The notes under the pieces: generated by a model
Seen by the model: only the letters and a program-made list of their open reading frames with translations
Databases searched by the model: none
Told to the model about the DNA's origin: nothing
Made by a program: the position numbers and the translations under genes
Source: Ryuthela nishihirai
Taxonomy: Eukaryota > Arthropoda > Arachnida > Araneae > Heptathelidae
DNA: 64,000 bases
Assembly: GCA_038380435.1 (NCBI GenBank)
Contig: JAWZYU010000018.1
Location: forward strand, 47,107,251-47,171,250
Reading direction: 5' to 3'
In this document: piece by piece, positions 12,051 to 23,712 of the stretch
How positions within the stretch are numbered: position 1 is the first letter of the stretch
Layout: the number at the start of each line of letters is the position of its first letter

Positions 12051-13790
12051 TCATTTTTGTCTTTTATGTGCTGATGTATCTTCCTTCTGCAAGAATAAGC
12101 AGTAGTCGCACCCTATTGCTAGGTCCCACCTGCCTTGGTATTTCTCCTCCATGGTTCGGATATCTTAGTGAAACCTTGGTGGTCCTTGCTCATCACAGAC
12201 AGTTCCTAAGTTCTTGGGAAAGAAGTCGAGATGTAAGTGCAAGAAATAATCTTCAAAGACATTCGGCAGCCAAAATTTTCATAATTTTTGAGAACATCTT
12301 GAATGAGCTGATTGTATTTTTCCTCTTTGTGATTCCCCAGAAAACCCTGGACCACAGACGTGAAGGATTTCCATGCAGAGTACTTCATATTCAGTTTTTC
12401 TTCGAAGACAGTATCATTTAGTAGCTTCCTGATCTGAGGACCAACAGAGACCCCTTCTTTCACTTTGGTCATTTAGTTTTGGAATTTTTTCCTTCAAGTG
12501 CAAAAACCCTTTACCAGTTTGATCCATAGCCTTTACAAAGTGTTTCAGAAGCCCCAGTTTGATGTGTAGTGGTAGGAGCAGAACATCAGAAGGGTCAACT
12601 GGAGGCTTATATGTCACATTACTCTTTCCAGGAATAAAAACGTCTCTTTTGGGCCAGTCTTTTCTTTTGTAGTGTTCCTTTCTGGCCCTATTGTTCCACA
12701 AACACAAACTATTGTGAAACAGCAAACTATTGTGAAGCCTCCTTGGAGCCCAAGCAAGAGACATATGACTTTTAGGACACCACATACTGTCCACTTAAAC
12801 TGGCCTTATTTTTTAGCAGTGAGTATTTTTTCCATGCTTTCATAAATTTCCTTCATTCCTACAGCATGTATCACTAGAATGGAAGGTTTTTAGTTTCCTT
12901 TAGGGATAAGGACAGCTTTTAAGGTGAATTTTGACGAATTTATTTGAATCGTGAGTTGTTAAAATTTCTTCCATCAGCCCTGAAATATCTGTGCAGAAAC
13001 ACAAACCATCATGCATCTCGTAATAAGCAGATAAAGACAAATATCTCTTTCTGAACAGAGAAACTCTATTAAAAATAATTAATAATGAAAAATTATTATT
13101 AAAGAAATTATTAATAAACCTCTATTAAAACACTGTTATTACATTATTACATTATTACCCTTGGCCAGAAGATTCCATTCTTGAAGTCTTGAACCTAAAA
13201 TCACAGCTTGTTGTTTGGAAAGTCCTAGGTCTCGAACAAGATCATTTAGTTCATTTTGCTGAATTATGAGGCTCGTCTAACTTTTTAGGGGTGTATGTAT
13301 TTATCAGGATCTGTATGTGCCTCAAAGTCTTTCTCTGGTGAATGTGAATCCATCTCCTCCCAGTTGGTTGGAGGTATTGCTATAGGAAAATCTTCTCCAT
13401 GAGGAACTGGCCTTATGACTGAAGGCACATTTGGATATTGTATTTTACTTTTGTTCTTTTTTGAAATGCCCGTGTCTTCAGTTAAACAAAAATAGCAATC
13501 ATGCAAGTGACTAGTTGGCTCACGCCAAACCATTGAAACTGAAAAGGGCATGGATTTTATCTTTCAACCATTCACTCAGACCAACAAAGCAGGAAATATA
13601 ATATATCTATGGAGCCCATATTTTGTCCTGATCTCCAACATGGCATCCAAAATACAAGTTATAGGATATCTTCACAATCTTTGTTAAAGAATGACCCTAG
13701 ATTTTAAAATATAAATTCCACACACATAACAAAACTTATCTAGCACATTAACCCATCCGTGGCCCATCCTTTGTGCCATTTAAACGTCAA
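12051..13790 (-). pseudogene. Broken copy of a large arthropod orphan family (MPFxVPMxWREP proteins)
   Basis: Minus-strand pieces appear in the family's usual order. First KFCYVCG and YFGCHVGDQDKIWAP, both interrupted. Then MPFSVSMVWREPTSHLHDCY with YPNVPSVIRPVPHGE, and a broken stretch like ELNDLVRDL. Next NNRARKEHYKRKDWP, LLPLHIKLGLLKHFVKAMDQ, EGVSVGPQIRKLL, FLGNHKEE and NFGCRMSLKI. Finally, in another frame, DFFPKNLGTVCDEQG, TMEEKYQGRWDLA and a stop at 12051. I recognise the motif set from repeated hypothetical proteins in many arthropod genomes. The biochemical role is unknown, and high copy numbers suggest a passenger gene of a mobile element. At least four frameshifts and several stops are present. 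The Cys/His pairs (CYVCG, DCYFCL) suggest metal binding. Confidence 0.75.
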
Positions 13791-13985
13791 AATTCACTCT
13801 TCAACGTACAGCACGTCTTCCTCCCAGAACGAAAACAACAAGAATGACAGACCGAGGTTAGGACTGTTACATATTTTCTTGTGAGCCATAAAAAGTAAAA
13901 TATCTAGCATCCTCCAATTTGCCTGGAGGTGTTGGTATAGGAAGATCTTGATTGGAGTCATAATGACCAATAACAAAAACATGAC
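13791..13985 (-). pseudogene. Possible second fragment next to the orphan-family pseudogene
   Basis: Minus-strand translation contains SNQDLPIPTPPGKLEDARYF and YGSQ, reminiscent of the proline-rich linker after the WREP domain of the same family. It lies upstream of the N-terminal part, so it may be a partial duplicate. The match is short. Confidence 0.3.
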
Positions 13986-14244
13986 GTGCTAGCCAATTTT
14001 TAAGCCCAGATGTAAAATCATCACTTTAAAAATAGTTAAAAGCAGCTATAATTGCTCATGTTATAAAAACCTTGTATACCAGTGTTATAAAAACTAATAT
14101 GGAAGATCTGACAGAAGGTATTATGGAAGAAGACAAAACGCCATCCAATCTGATGAATGAATAAATATTTTCATGAAATTTTGAAAAATATAATGTTGTT
14201 CGAAACGAAATATCAGATTTTTTTCGCACAGTGTGAGCAAAAAT

Positions 14245-14340
14245 ATAGTTGGCCCTCGTTATTCACGAATGATTTTAGCGGCACCTATTCGCTCTTTGTG
14301 TCTCAGGTATGTGTAATTCACTGTCTATAGTGATTAATAC
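14245..14340. mobile_element. pogo/Tigger-like terminal fragment
   Basis: AGTTGGCCCTCGTTATTCAC followed by GAATGATTTTAGCGGC resembles the ends of pogo/Tigger elements (GTTGxCCCTCGTTATTCxCG). No opposite end was found nearby. Confidence 0.4.
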
Positions 14341-17074
14341 AATGATTTAATGTGTTTGAAGCATTTTCTAGGACATTACTAACAGCAGCTGGGATTAGCT
14401 GCAGCATAATATTAGATGGAAATCTTGTTAGTTATATCACAGAGTATTTCACTTTTTACATATTTTCAAAAGCATTTAATCTTCTCCACTGCCATTTTAT
14501 TGTTCTTCATTATTACATGGTTCCTTTGTTACATTGTAGGTATACATCTACGTTACCATTTTTCCCGTTCTTTTTATTTTTTTGGTGGGGGAGGAGAGCG
14601 AAGACAGTTTAGGGTATACTATGCTTAAAATCATGATGATAAGAGATGTACACCGAAGTCAGTGATTCTGATGCCTACCGTTTAGAAGAACGTCTTCCCA
14701 CTATTTTATGTGGGCGCTTTTCTCGGTGTCAAGAAAAATTTGGGAATTAACCTTTCGGTGTCTTTTTAAATTGTGATAAGAGGAGGTAGAATACCACATA
14801 TGGTGATATCAATTAGGTATCTGACATCCAATAAGATTTGCGTTGATGAAGTAAAATATATATATATATAAATAATGTATACTACTACTAATAATAATAC
14901 AAAATAACTTACAACATAATATGATAATAAATAAGTGGAATTTAGGGTAAAAAATTAGAAAGAATTTACAAAAACTGACAGTTTTAGTTATTATGAGCTT
15001 CTTTTGATATATTTCTAGCTTGTTTCTGTTCATAACAGATGGACAATTTGAAACATTTAATGGAAATTAACAATTCAATTATTAAATTGAAAACAACGGA
15101 AAATGTTGAAAATAACCAATACAACATCCTACCTCTCTCATGATGCATACATCCTAGTTTTTAAATGACTTCGTTTCTACAAAAAAAAAGATCGTGTCCC
15201 CACTCTTGCTATTTATCCATTTCTGAAGCAATGGTTTTTTATCAAGTGAAAATCCTTGAAGATATTATTTTAAGTTGTAAACAAATGTGCGAATGTTATT
15301 TGTTGGAAGTGCAGGAACAGTGAATAGAACTGTGGGCTACGTTTGCGGTGAGCGAGTGCTGCAGCTGAAGAAAAATAGTTCCCTACCTACACAGGGGATT
15401 CATAGACGATTGACATCTGGTTCGAGAATAGACACTGGCCAGCAATGCCCAAGGCGCACAAGTATGGGAAAAAAGGTAGTGAGTATGTCAGACTATGCAG
15501 TAGCTTTCGGGAAGAGAAATAGCATTTTCTCACAGTGAAAACGGGAGATAGAGGGAATCTTCCTTGCCTTGTGTTTGATCAGAGGTGATCTACAGGTACT
15601 GGACAGAACAATGAAAACTGACTTGTTATCTCAATAGAAAATCACATTTAGAGTTCAATAACTTCTACAATATTAAGGAAGATATTGCTCTGAAGTTCCT
15701 TAGTATCCGTTATATGCGTCGAAAAATATCTCTTTAATTAAAAAAAACTCTTCAATATTATTTTCAATGAAAAATATGTCTAAATCTAAATTAAAGATTT
15801 TAATCAATTTTATCTAAATCTCCATTTTATTCAATATTTGTTGAGTGTTCAGACAGTTATAAAGCTGGAACGTAATGCACCTGGTACTTTACGAAAGTCA
15901 ATTATGATCCTGTTAATCCTATTAACCTGTTTTAAAGTTTTAATTAAATTTTGGGGTCAGTTTTTTGTACCCTGTTAAATATTCCAGCATTCATAACTCT
16001 TTGAACACTGAACAAATATTGTGCAAATTCGAGCTTTAGATTGATTTGATTGAGATCTTTAATTTATCGTTAGTTATATATTTTGTCGTTAACATCATAT
16101 TAAAGAAGTTATTGTGCTCTGAATGTGATTTTCTAATCAGATAACATGGAACTGTTTCCATTTTTCTGTACCTTACATGTATTTGAAAAGTCATAAACTT
16201 TTCTTGAAATAGGATCAATGATTTGATCCCAGTTGCAGCAGATAGGTAGTTAGGGCACGGCGCATCGATATTTGGCGGCTGTCGAACATGGTGTAGAGAG
16301 TTGTGGAGTCTGTTCAAAACTTCTACAGCAAAAACTGTACCTATAGCACTAGATGAATCTCCTGAATGATCGTTTTTGGAAAAACTGATGTAAAAAGTAG
16401 AGCACAAGTCGAAACCATTTTCAAAACTCATAAGATTAAAGTTTGTTTTATTTGTTTAATAAACCGTGCTTGATTATTTAAAAAGAGACTACGATATCCA
16501 TGGTTATATATTTAAGAACTGTTAAACATTGAACTGCGACCATACTAGATATTGGATTGTAGCACTGGATTAGTAATCAGCAGTCATGTAATCAGTATTA
16601 TCAGATTAGTAATCTGCAGATTTATATAGGAAAATAATTGGCAAATGTTGTGTATTCCGTAGTGAATATCCCCGTGCGATTGCAACATATTGAGTGAGGG
16701 GACACGACGTACTTATAACACTGGAGAAACTATTCTGCAAAAAGAAAAAAATAGCGCTATTGTTATTCAAATTATTATTAGAATGCTCCTAATGACTTGA
16801 GAGAAAAAGGTAGGCCTAGAATGAGGTAAGTGAAAGAAGCAAATAATTCATTATTAAAATCAGCCTGTAATATTAAAATGCAGTACCTGTCGCTTAGAAT
16901 ATTTCAATGACTAAACTATGTTACATTATATCTTCAAGCCATTAAAGGTTAAAGTTTTCGAATGTATGTAGGTTTCGATCTAGGGTGGGGTAAGAGAATT
17001 ATATCTTCCCCATTTGAGAATGGTAGTGACAGGAATAGAGGTGAAAAAAACTATTAATTGAAAAAAATACTATC
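14341..17074. other. Unassigned region with weak open frames
   Basis: Frames at 15287-15538 (plus, 83 codons) and 16036-16431 (minus, 131 codons) are the longest. Neither shows a domain, a clean splice border or a match to elements seen here. A TA dinucleotide run lies near 14862. Confidence 0.35.
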
Positions 17075-17311
17075 CTCTTATATTTGCAATGAAAAAGTAG
17101 AAAACGAAACTTAAAAAATATCGATAGTGTGATCAGTCAATGAATTCGTATTCACTTCAAAGAAAGATAGGGCTCCAGTAATATTATTGAATAGGTAAAT
17201 CTGCGCCCTATTTTCCTTTGAAGCGAATACGAATTCAGTGACTGATTGCATCATCGATATGCTTTAAGTTTATTTTCTACTTTTTAGGGCGCATATAGGA
17301 AGTTTTTTATT
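17075..17311. mobile_element. Foldback/MITE with ~100-base inverted arms
   Basis: Left arm AAAAAGTAGAAAACGAAACT...ATCGATAGTGTGATCAGTCA and right arm reading the complement (GACTGATTGCATCATCGAT...AAGTTTATTTTCTACTTTTT) pair over about 100 bases. The core CACTTCAAAGAAAGATAGGG in one arm matches CGCTTCAAAGGAAAATAGGG from the other. The spacer is about 30 bases and carries no gene. The exact termini and target duplication are unclear. Confidence 0.65.
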
Positions 17312-17879
17312 TTTTATTTTTTCACTTAATTTTTACTTGAAAGTCAAAAGCAACATTGAGAAATTTTTATTTGATATATGACTCATAGACATCGACCTCA
17401 TTTATCTCCTCCTTTGTTTGGAGTCGTGTTTGAGATAGTTCATGACAGTGATACCTCAGGAGCTTTAATTTCCTTAATTTCAAAATCGACAAACCTACGA
17501 AGGACGAGCGAAAAGCAATAGGAAGATTGGTAAAAAGGGAAGAAGGTATTCCTCTACGCAAATGACAAAGATAATCTAGAAATTCTATGTAGCTTGTCCT
17601 TGTTTCTCATACAACCACTTAGACAAGGAATCCCCACTGGTCTCTGTTTTCAGATACACGAGACTCTAGTGGCTTTTTTAAAGATCACTAAAGTAGAGTG
17701 AAAATTTTTATACTGGAACGGCAATCCAGTCACGTTTTCCATTGAACCTTTATTTTGACCTGATCCAGTTACCTTCCCCCCCCTCCTTTATTTTTTTTCT
17801 ATATCCGAGCTGATAGTATGCATTTATGCAAAAAACTACCACTCAGAGGTAATAATATCTGCCCACATTTGTTTCAAAA

Positions 17880-18670
17880 CGTGGACACGACGGTTTTGCG
17901 CGGAAATCCTCGGCCGCCATTATCTTCAGCCACTGGTGCCTTGTTCATTACCTCCATTTTTGGTGTCCAGTCCAGCCCCGAGAACGAGCACCGCCGCTGG
18001 CAGCATGGTCCCGTGGGCCTCAGATGACAGGGGGCCTATATGATCTGTTGCTGTAAACAACCCGTGCCAGATGGGTCGAGGATTCGTACCTCGACCTGCG
18101 CGGGCCAATGAACAGCGGCCACACACAGCCGGTGAGTGACCTTTCTGCTCGGAGCCGAGAGAAGTGAGGTGGAAAAGGCGCGCAAATTTTTCAATTTCGT
18201 CTCTGAACTGCGAGGTGGAAGACGTGTGGCAAGTTTCTCCTGCGAGTAAAAAGAACGGAACCGAACGAGGGCACGTATGTGAGGTGTAGCTGAGGACTGA
18301 GCAGCAAGGACACCCAACTACCTGCGGCGCACGAGCTGACGGCAGCAGCACGTCCAACAACCATGCATACTCTTTTGGTCCACCTTAGTTGAACGAGGTA
18401 AGGATCGAATTTATTTTGATCTGGTTTTCCCACGTGATATTAGTGCAAATTGTCGCAGCCACGCTGCTCCTACATGAGCTGAGAAATAGCTTCCACCAGC
18501 CTACCGAGCGTTTTCTCGTATTCACGAGTTTGAACTGGCTATTGCATGCAAGTCACTAAGTTCCCTCAAAAGAGAGGGACCGCTTCAAGGCGCCTGTAAA
18601 GAAAGCTATCGAAAAGTATGTTAATCAAATGTGTGACTTTGATTGGAAAATATGTTGAATAAATGTTGAT
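17880..18670 (+). promoter_or_regulatory. GC- and CpG-rich island; candidate promoter/first exon or noncoding transcript
   Basis: About 750 bases with GC and CpG content far above the AT-rich surroundings. It has no similarity I can see to the repeats elsewhere in the window. On the plus strand it has two good 5' splice sites, CCG|GTGAGT (GT at 18132) and GAG|GTAAGG (GT at 18398). A TATATGA box-like string lies near 18031, and an AATAAA at 18658-18663 closes the island. Minus-strand frames open in parallel here (17926-18433), but their composition looks like a by-product of the low stop-codon frequency in GC-rich DNA. The likeliest readings are a 5' untranslated exon with promoter or a short noncoding transcript. 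An unrecognised mobile element is the main alternative. Confidence 0.35.
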
Positions 18671-18786
18671 TTTTATACGTAACTGTTCTTTGTTTAAATA
18701 TCTGTATCTGTGTATCACTCTAATGTTTGCTCTGGGAACCAGCCTCAGACTGGCTGTAGGGAAGGAAGTTGGTCACTAATGTTGTA

Positions 18787-18995
18787 CAGTCTCTCAAAAA
18801 AGTATCTGAACACTATGGTTGATTACAGAATTCAGAAAAATATCTGGCAACGTTTTTTTTAGAAATTAGTGATCTGGCAACCTTCGTGTCACATGACACG
18901 TTGTCAGATCACTAATTTCTAAAAAAATCGTTGCCAAATATTTTTTCTGAATTCTGTAATCAACCATAGTGTTCGGATACTTTTTTGAGCGACTG
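18787..18995. mobile_element. Palindromic Tc1/mariner-type MITE, copy 1
   Basis: The left end is CAGTCTCTCAAAAAAGTATC and the right end its complement (TTTTTTGAGCGACTG). The arms of about 95 bases include GATTACAGAATTCAG and TTAGTGATCTGGCAAC. TA precedes the left end; the right TA has mutated to TG. It shares family with 21094-21199, 26104-26311 and 26494-26703. Confidence 0.85.
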
Positions 18996-19374
18996 TGCCG
19001 CCTCTAAAATACTCAGGGGTGGTTACAACACACTCAATACTAGAATATTATATTTTTAATATTAATTTTATAACTGTAATTAACCGTATTTTTATGTCAT
19101 TCATCAATATTGAAAACGTCACTATATATACAGTATATGTAAAAGTAAAAGAATTCATATCGCCTCTGGTGAATATGGGAATCTCGTTTTCAAAGAGAAT
19201 GAAGTTTTTCGTTCATCTACTTTTGCACCATTTAAGAACTTCAATTCGAACAAATGGATTATTGGGAAAATGCAAATAGTAGTATTTTATTAGTACTTAT
19301 GCAACATAAAATGCATTTCTCTTTTATTCCTTAAATTTAAAAATGTAGCATTTCTCACACTCATCTGAGAAAAG

Positions 19375-19960
19375 GGGGCAGATTGCTGCTATCAGTATAA
19401 TATCTCTTGACATTCTATCACCGAAATTTCAAATTTCTACCACTTGCAACATTCGTTAAAAGTTTCACCTTTTCCATATTTAGTGATCTGTAATGATTTA
19501 CCTAAGAATTTGAAAAGCGCGAATAATATTTCATTAATACCAATCCGATTAAAATTATTTTCTAATTATCTCTAAAAAACAAAATGATTTGCAATCCCTG
19601 GGGTAAGGAGGCAACTTATTGCTTCAAATGCAAACCTCATGACTTTCACATTTACCATAAAATTTCGGATTTCTAGCATAAATACATCGTTTGCAATATT
19701 AATAAAATTTTTGAAATTTCAATTTTTTGCACCATTAGAGAGCGCAGTTATAGCTTTTTGGATATTCGAAAAGTGCCAATCGATCGCACACTTAATTAGT
19801 ATGTTTACAACACAAAAATAATTTTAGATTTATCTTTAAAAAAGAAAAAAGAGTTTGATGTGTATAGACGGACGGATGGACAGGCAAACTGACAGACTAC
19901 AAAGTGAAATATTATCTCGTATTTTTTTCCTTGAAAACGAGATTAAAATAACGATTTAAA
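19375..19960 (+). repeat. R270 repeat, two diverged units plus terminal part
   Basis: Contains TCAAATTTCTACCACTTGCA and ATATTTCATTAATACCAATC, then a second unit with TTTCGGATTTCTAGCATAAA and GCACCATTAGAGAGCGCAG. It ends with GTTTGATGTGTATAGACGG and GACTACAAAGTGAAATATTA, as at 2950-3100. Confidence 0.65.
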
Positions 19961-20347
19961 CTAGGCCTACACTATTAATAATGCATCATAAGATACAAAA
20001 GTCTCTCAATAAACAAAACTGAATTGTATAAAGCTGAAGTTAACCCATGAGGTTTTACTCTATTATAATAATTTTCTGCTCTTACCTAATTCCACTATAA
20101 ATATCAATAAATAGTTAATTCGTAAATAAGTTACAAGGACATTACATATATGCGTTGTTTCATCCTTTTCCACTGGAATAGTGATTTTTGTAATGAAAAA
20201 TGCTTATTGGATATATATTTACAGTGCTTAAAAGTCGTAATATGAAATGCATTCTGGGACATTTTAGATATGTTGAATGGAAAAGAAATACCGTTAATTG
20301 CCTTTAAGAGATTAGTATTTAAGGTACGCCCTTCATATTTTGAGCTT

Positions 20348-20450
20348 ATTGTTTTACTTCTGAGCGGCAGGGAATGGATTGCACATTGAAGAATGGGCTA
20401 AATATGCAGTAGGTCAAACATTCGTTCAAATTTATCCCATTCTGTGAAGG
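20348..20450 (-). mobile_element. Decayed SINE family A tail fragment
   Basis: TTTTACTTCTGAGCGGCAGG, followed by a degraded match to the region preceding the tail, in reverse orientation. Very diverged. Confidence 0.35.
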
Positions 20451-20696
20451 GACCTCAATGGCTCAGAACTGATTGGGAAAGGACAAACTATTTAACAGTT
20501 GCTAGGAAATAGATTTGAAGCATTCAGCAAGATTATTAAGCACAATGCTTCTCAGCATATATTTCCTCTTGGCCGCATTCGTCCACAACAAATTCGCTGT
20601 ATAAGTCTGAATTTATATTCATTCCAACCAAATGTTAGCCAACATTAAAAAAATAAAAACGAAAAAAAAAAATAAGAACGAAATGCTAAGCATACA

Positions 20697-21030
20697 ACTT
20701 CCTGGGTTCGAGTCCCAGCTGGATCAGCGTTGAGATTTATCTCCGCAAAATTCCCGGCCCTGCCGATGGGGGACACCGATGGGCTTGGAAAGGCCGCCGT
20801 CCGTTGGATGGGACGTTAAGCCGTGGCCCCGTGTGCGGGAGAGTCATACTCTGTGCACGTTAAAAAACACGCTGGATGGCCATGACGGGAGGCTATCATC
20901 TGTCTCCCAACAGCTGTTCCAGTGGATCCCCTCCCCCAACTTTCTCTGAGCCTTCGGGGTCCATGTGACCTGGCCATTTACCCCATGGTGTGCAAAAAAG
21001 TGCCGCTCAGAAGTAAAACACCCAACACAC
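20697..21030 (+). mobile_element. SINE family A, 5'-truncated young copy
   Basis: It begins at the B box (CCTGGGTTCGAGTCCCAGC) and lacks the A box. The rest follows the family body, with an AACACCC tail. The 12-bp repeat GCTAAGCATACA lies at 20685-20696 and 21031-21042. The 5' end was therefore lost at insertion (incomplete reverse transcription), not by later deletion. Confidence 0.88.
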
Positions 21031-21093
21031 GCTAAGCATACATGTAAAATATTTTATTTTCCACACATAATTAGTCATTATCATCAAACATAC

Positions 21094-21199
21094 GTAAACG
21101 AAGCTTGCCAGATCACTAATTTCTAAAAACATCGTTGCCAGATATTTTTCCTGAATTCTGTAATCAACTATAGTGTTCGGATATTTTTTTCAGCTACTG
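21094..21199. mobile_element. Half copy of the same palindromic MITE
   Basis: Only the right arm is present: GCCAGATCACTAATTTCTAA through GAATTCTGTAATCAAC to CAGCTACTG, followed by TA. It begins at the family's central loop sequence. A deletion between arms, or a break at the hairpin loop, would explain it. Confidence 0.75.
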
Positions 21200-21409
21200 T
21201 ACGAATTTATGCGAATTTTACTGAAGAAAAGGCTTTTATAATAACATATGCTATAAGTATGAAAATATACTGATGCACTAATTTGAAAAAGTTTCTTTCG
21301 TAGCGAATTTTTTTTTCGTGATAAATAAAAATTAACATTAATATTTTTTTCAATTATTCAAATTTTATGGTGGCTGCACTTGAGAATCACTGGTATAGTA
21401 TGTTCTGCA

Positions 21410-21617
21410 AAGTGCACAGGGTATAATTCTTCTGAACATGGGCTCTCGGCTTAACGTCTCACCTGACTGACAGTGTTTTTCCAAGCCACTCGGTGCTCCA
21501 TTTCTCACAGAGTAGGAACTGAATAGGAATATATTAACTAAGATATAATGACGACTCTAACTTGAGTACATCAAGTTTCGATCCTGGGGACTACCGACTG
21601 AGTTCTCAAACCTAAGT
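21410..21617 (-). mobile_element. SINE family A, old fragment
   Basis: Reverse orientation with GTGCACAGGGTATAATTCTT, CTTAACGTCTCACC and CCAAGCCACTCGGTG, then a drifted head (CTACCGACTGAG). A roughly 90-base stretch in the middle is scrambled. Confidence 0.6.
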
Positions 21618-22291
21618 TTAGTAAACTGAAATTGAAAAGTTTTAATTTCAAAACGGATGGAGATTTGCCATTTTATGAGCCACAAAATGAAACCCTGAAA
21701 TATATTTTTTGCCATTTAATAATAATATCTTCATACGAAATTATAAAGATATAAGAACAACTAATAACAGTATGGTTGCCTTCTCTGAAAAGTAGTTATG
21801 ATATTAAATTTGCGCCACTGAATTGCATAACAGGTTAAATTATTCATTCTATCTGCATGAAAGTGTAATTCTTGACTACGGCTTCACCTTTTGTGTTATT
21901 AGCCATACGATGTGAACTCTTCTTTTGTTCTAAACTTTGATGTAAGCAACCGAACACTTATTGCACTTTGTTGAACAGTTGCCTCTTATATTAAATACCT
22001 CCTCCGATTTTATGTTTCTGAAAGGACAAATTTAATAAGACTCTCGGCGGGCTATCATCCCTTCCATGTCTATCATCTCATAAATATTTTAATGTTGCAT
22101 ATATTCACCTAATGCTCCTACGAATTTTGGTAGATACTGATCCTTAACTGTGCAGTGTATTACCAGTCGTTAAGCAGGCAACATGATCGCAATAAGAGTA
22201 CTTACCGTACTTAAAATATGTCATTTACTTGAAAATTAATGCAGAAATATTTATATTCCTAAAGATGTACTAAGTTGCCTCCAACAGGTAA

Positions 22292-22625
22292 AAAGGAGTT
22301 GGCTCAGTCGGCAGAGCGCCAGGCTCGTAATCTGAAGTTCCCAAGTCCGAGTCTCATTTCAGCCAAGTTTAAGATTTAACATCGGTAAAACCCCACACTG
22401 CCCTCGGTCTGGAAAGGTCACCATGCAATGATGAGACGTAAAGCAGTGGTTCCGTGTACTGAAGAGCCACGGTAAAGAACACACTGGATGACCTTAATGA
22501 GAGATTTCCATCTGTCTCTTAATAGCTGTTCAGTGAATCCTCTTCCCCTAACTTTTCCCTATAACCTGGTCATTTAGCACATTCTGTGCGAAAAAGTGCA
22601 GCTCAGAGATAATCCAATTCAATAA
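22292..22625 (+). mobile_element. SINE family A, diverged copy
   Basis: The head GTTGGCTCAGTCGGCAGAGC and the body motifs (CACGGTAAAGAACACACTGG, AAAAAGTGCAGCTCAGAG) are recognisable, but with many substitutions and small deletions. This is an older insertion than the copies at 1.0 and 23.3 kb. Confidence 0.8.
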
Positions 22626-22739
22626 GCCTCTAATGCGGAAAGCACCAGTTCGACAGGTCGCATTATTCATAACATGTTTGCGTCATAATATGTTCATAAT
22701 ATGACCACTCCTGCGCGGAAAATGTTTTGCTCTAAAATA

Positions 22740-22935
22740 CTCTCAGCCCTGGGTGAGAAAGAGGAGCTAGACGGTCTTTGAAAGACGCCATCTGTCCGAT
22801 GAAACGTTAAGCCATATGTATTAAAATTATACCGTGTCTGTATCATCTTCCATAATTTTCTCTGAGCCATTTGAGCCCATTATATATAAATTATGTACTT
22901 TACCTATTATGTATTTAAAAAAAACCTCAGATGTA
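22740..22935 (+). mobile_element. SINE family A, second diverged fragment
   Basis: Directly follows the copy at 22292-22625 in the same orientation. It has GACGCCATCTGTCCGATGAA, ACGTTAAGCC and TTTCTCTGAGCC in family order, but no head. It is probably an independent old insertion or a partial duplication. Confidence 0.6.
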
Positions 22936-23325
22936 AAACATTCCACATACGTTTATTGACAAAACAGCGATATTAATATAATTTCTAGAATGATTTAATC
23001 CAAATTTTATATTTAACTGGTAAAAAACGTCATTACCAGAATTCTGTAGAAAAACGGTTCATCCAAAATCGCACCTTACAAGAGAGGTCTTACGTTATCC
23101 ATAGACTGTTTAAGATGTTAATTTTTAACCAAAAATCCTCACTTATTATTAAAAGAATCCAAATGTGTTAGACGACATTGTCATGGAAAAACTGGCAAAA
23201 TATATTTTCGTACGTATTATGATTTGGTAGAAGAGTGCTTGGTTAGTTCAGTAAAATATTCATAGGATTAGTAAAGCTCTTATCAAATCACGTAGTTTCC
23301 ATATATGTAATAACCCTGAGAAGAG

Positions 23326-23712
23326 TTGGGTTGGGTTGTTTTACCTCTGAGCGGCACTTTTCTGCACACCAAGGGCTAAATGGCCAGGTCACATGTACCC
23401 CGAAGGCTCAGAGAATGTTGGGGGAGGGGACCCACTGGAACAGCTGTTGGGAGACAGATGGTAGCCTCCCGTCAAGGCCATCCAGCGTGTTCTTTAACGT
23501 GCACAGGGTATGTCTCTCCCGCACACGGGGCCACGGCTTAACGTCCCATCCGACGGACGGCGGCCTTTCCAAGCCCATCGGTGTCCCCTACTGACCGTGG
23601 GCAGGGCGGGGAATTTTGCGGAGATAAATCTCAACGCTGACCCAGCTGGGACTCGAACCTGGGAACTACAGATTACGAGCCTGGCGCGCTACCGACTGAG
23701 CCACCCCCGCCC
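23326..23712 (-). mobile_element. tRNA-derived SINE, family A, full length
   Basis: Reverse-oriented, near-identical copy of the element at 1032-1422, complete from the tRNA-like head (near 23700) to the AACCC tail (near 23330). The 12-bp repeat CCCTGAGAAGAG lies on both sides (23314-23325 and 23713-23724). Confidence 0.9.

Noticed and set aside
12068..12421. 117-codon plus frame
   Set aside because: It is the antisense of the orphan-family pseudogene, whose minus-strand motifs are clear.
16036..16431. 131-codon minus frame
   Set aside because: Composition and lack of motifs give no support beyond its length.
17926..18433. Three overlapping minus-strand frames (up to 144 codons) in the GC-rich island
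   Set aside because: Low stop-codon frequency in GC-rich DNA opens several frames at once. None shows a domain, and the good splice donors are on the other strand.
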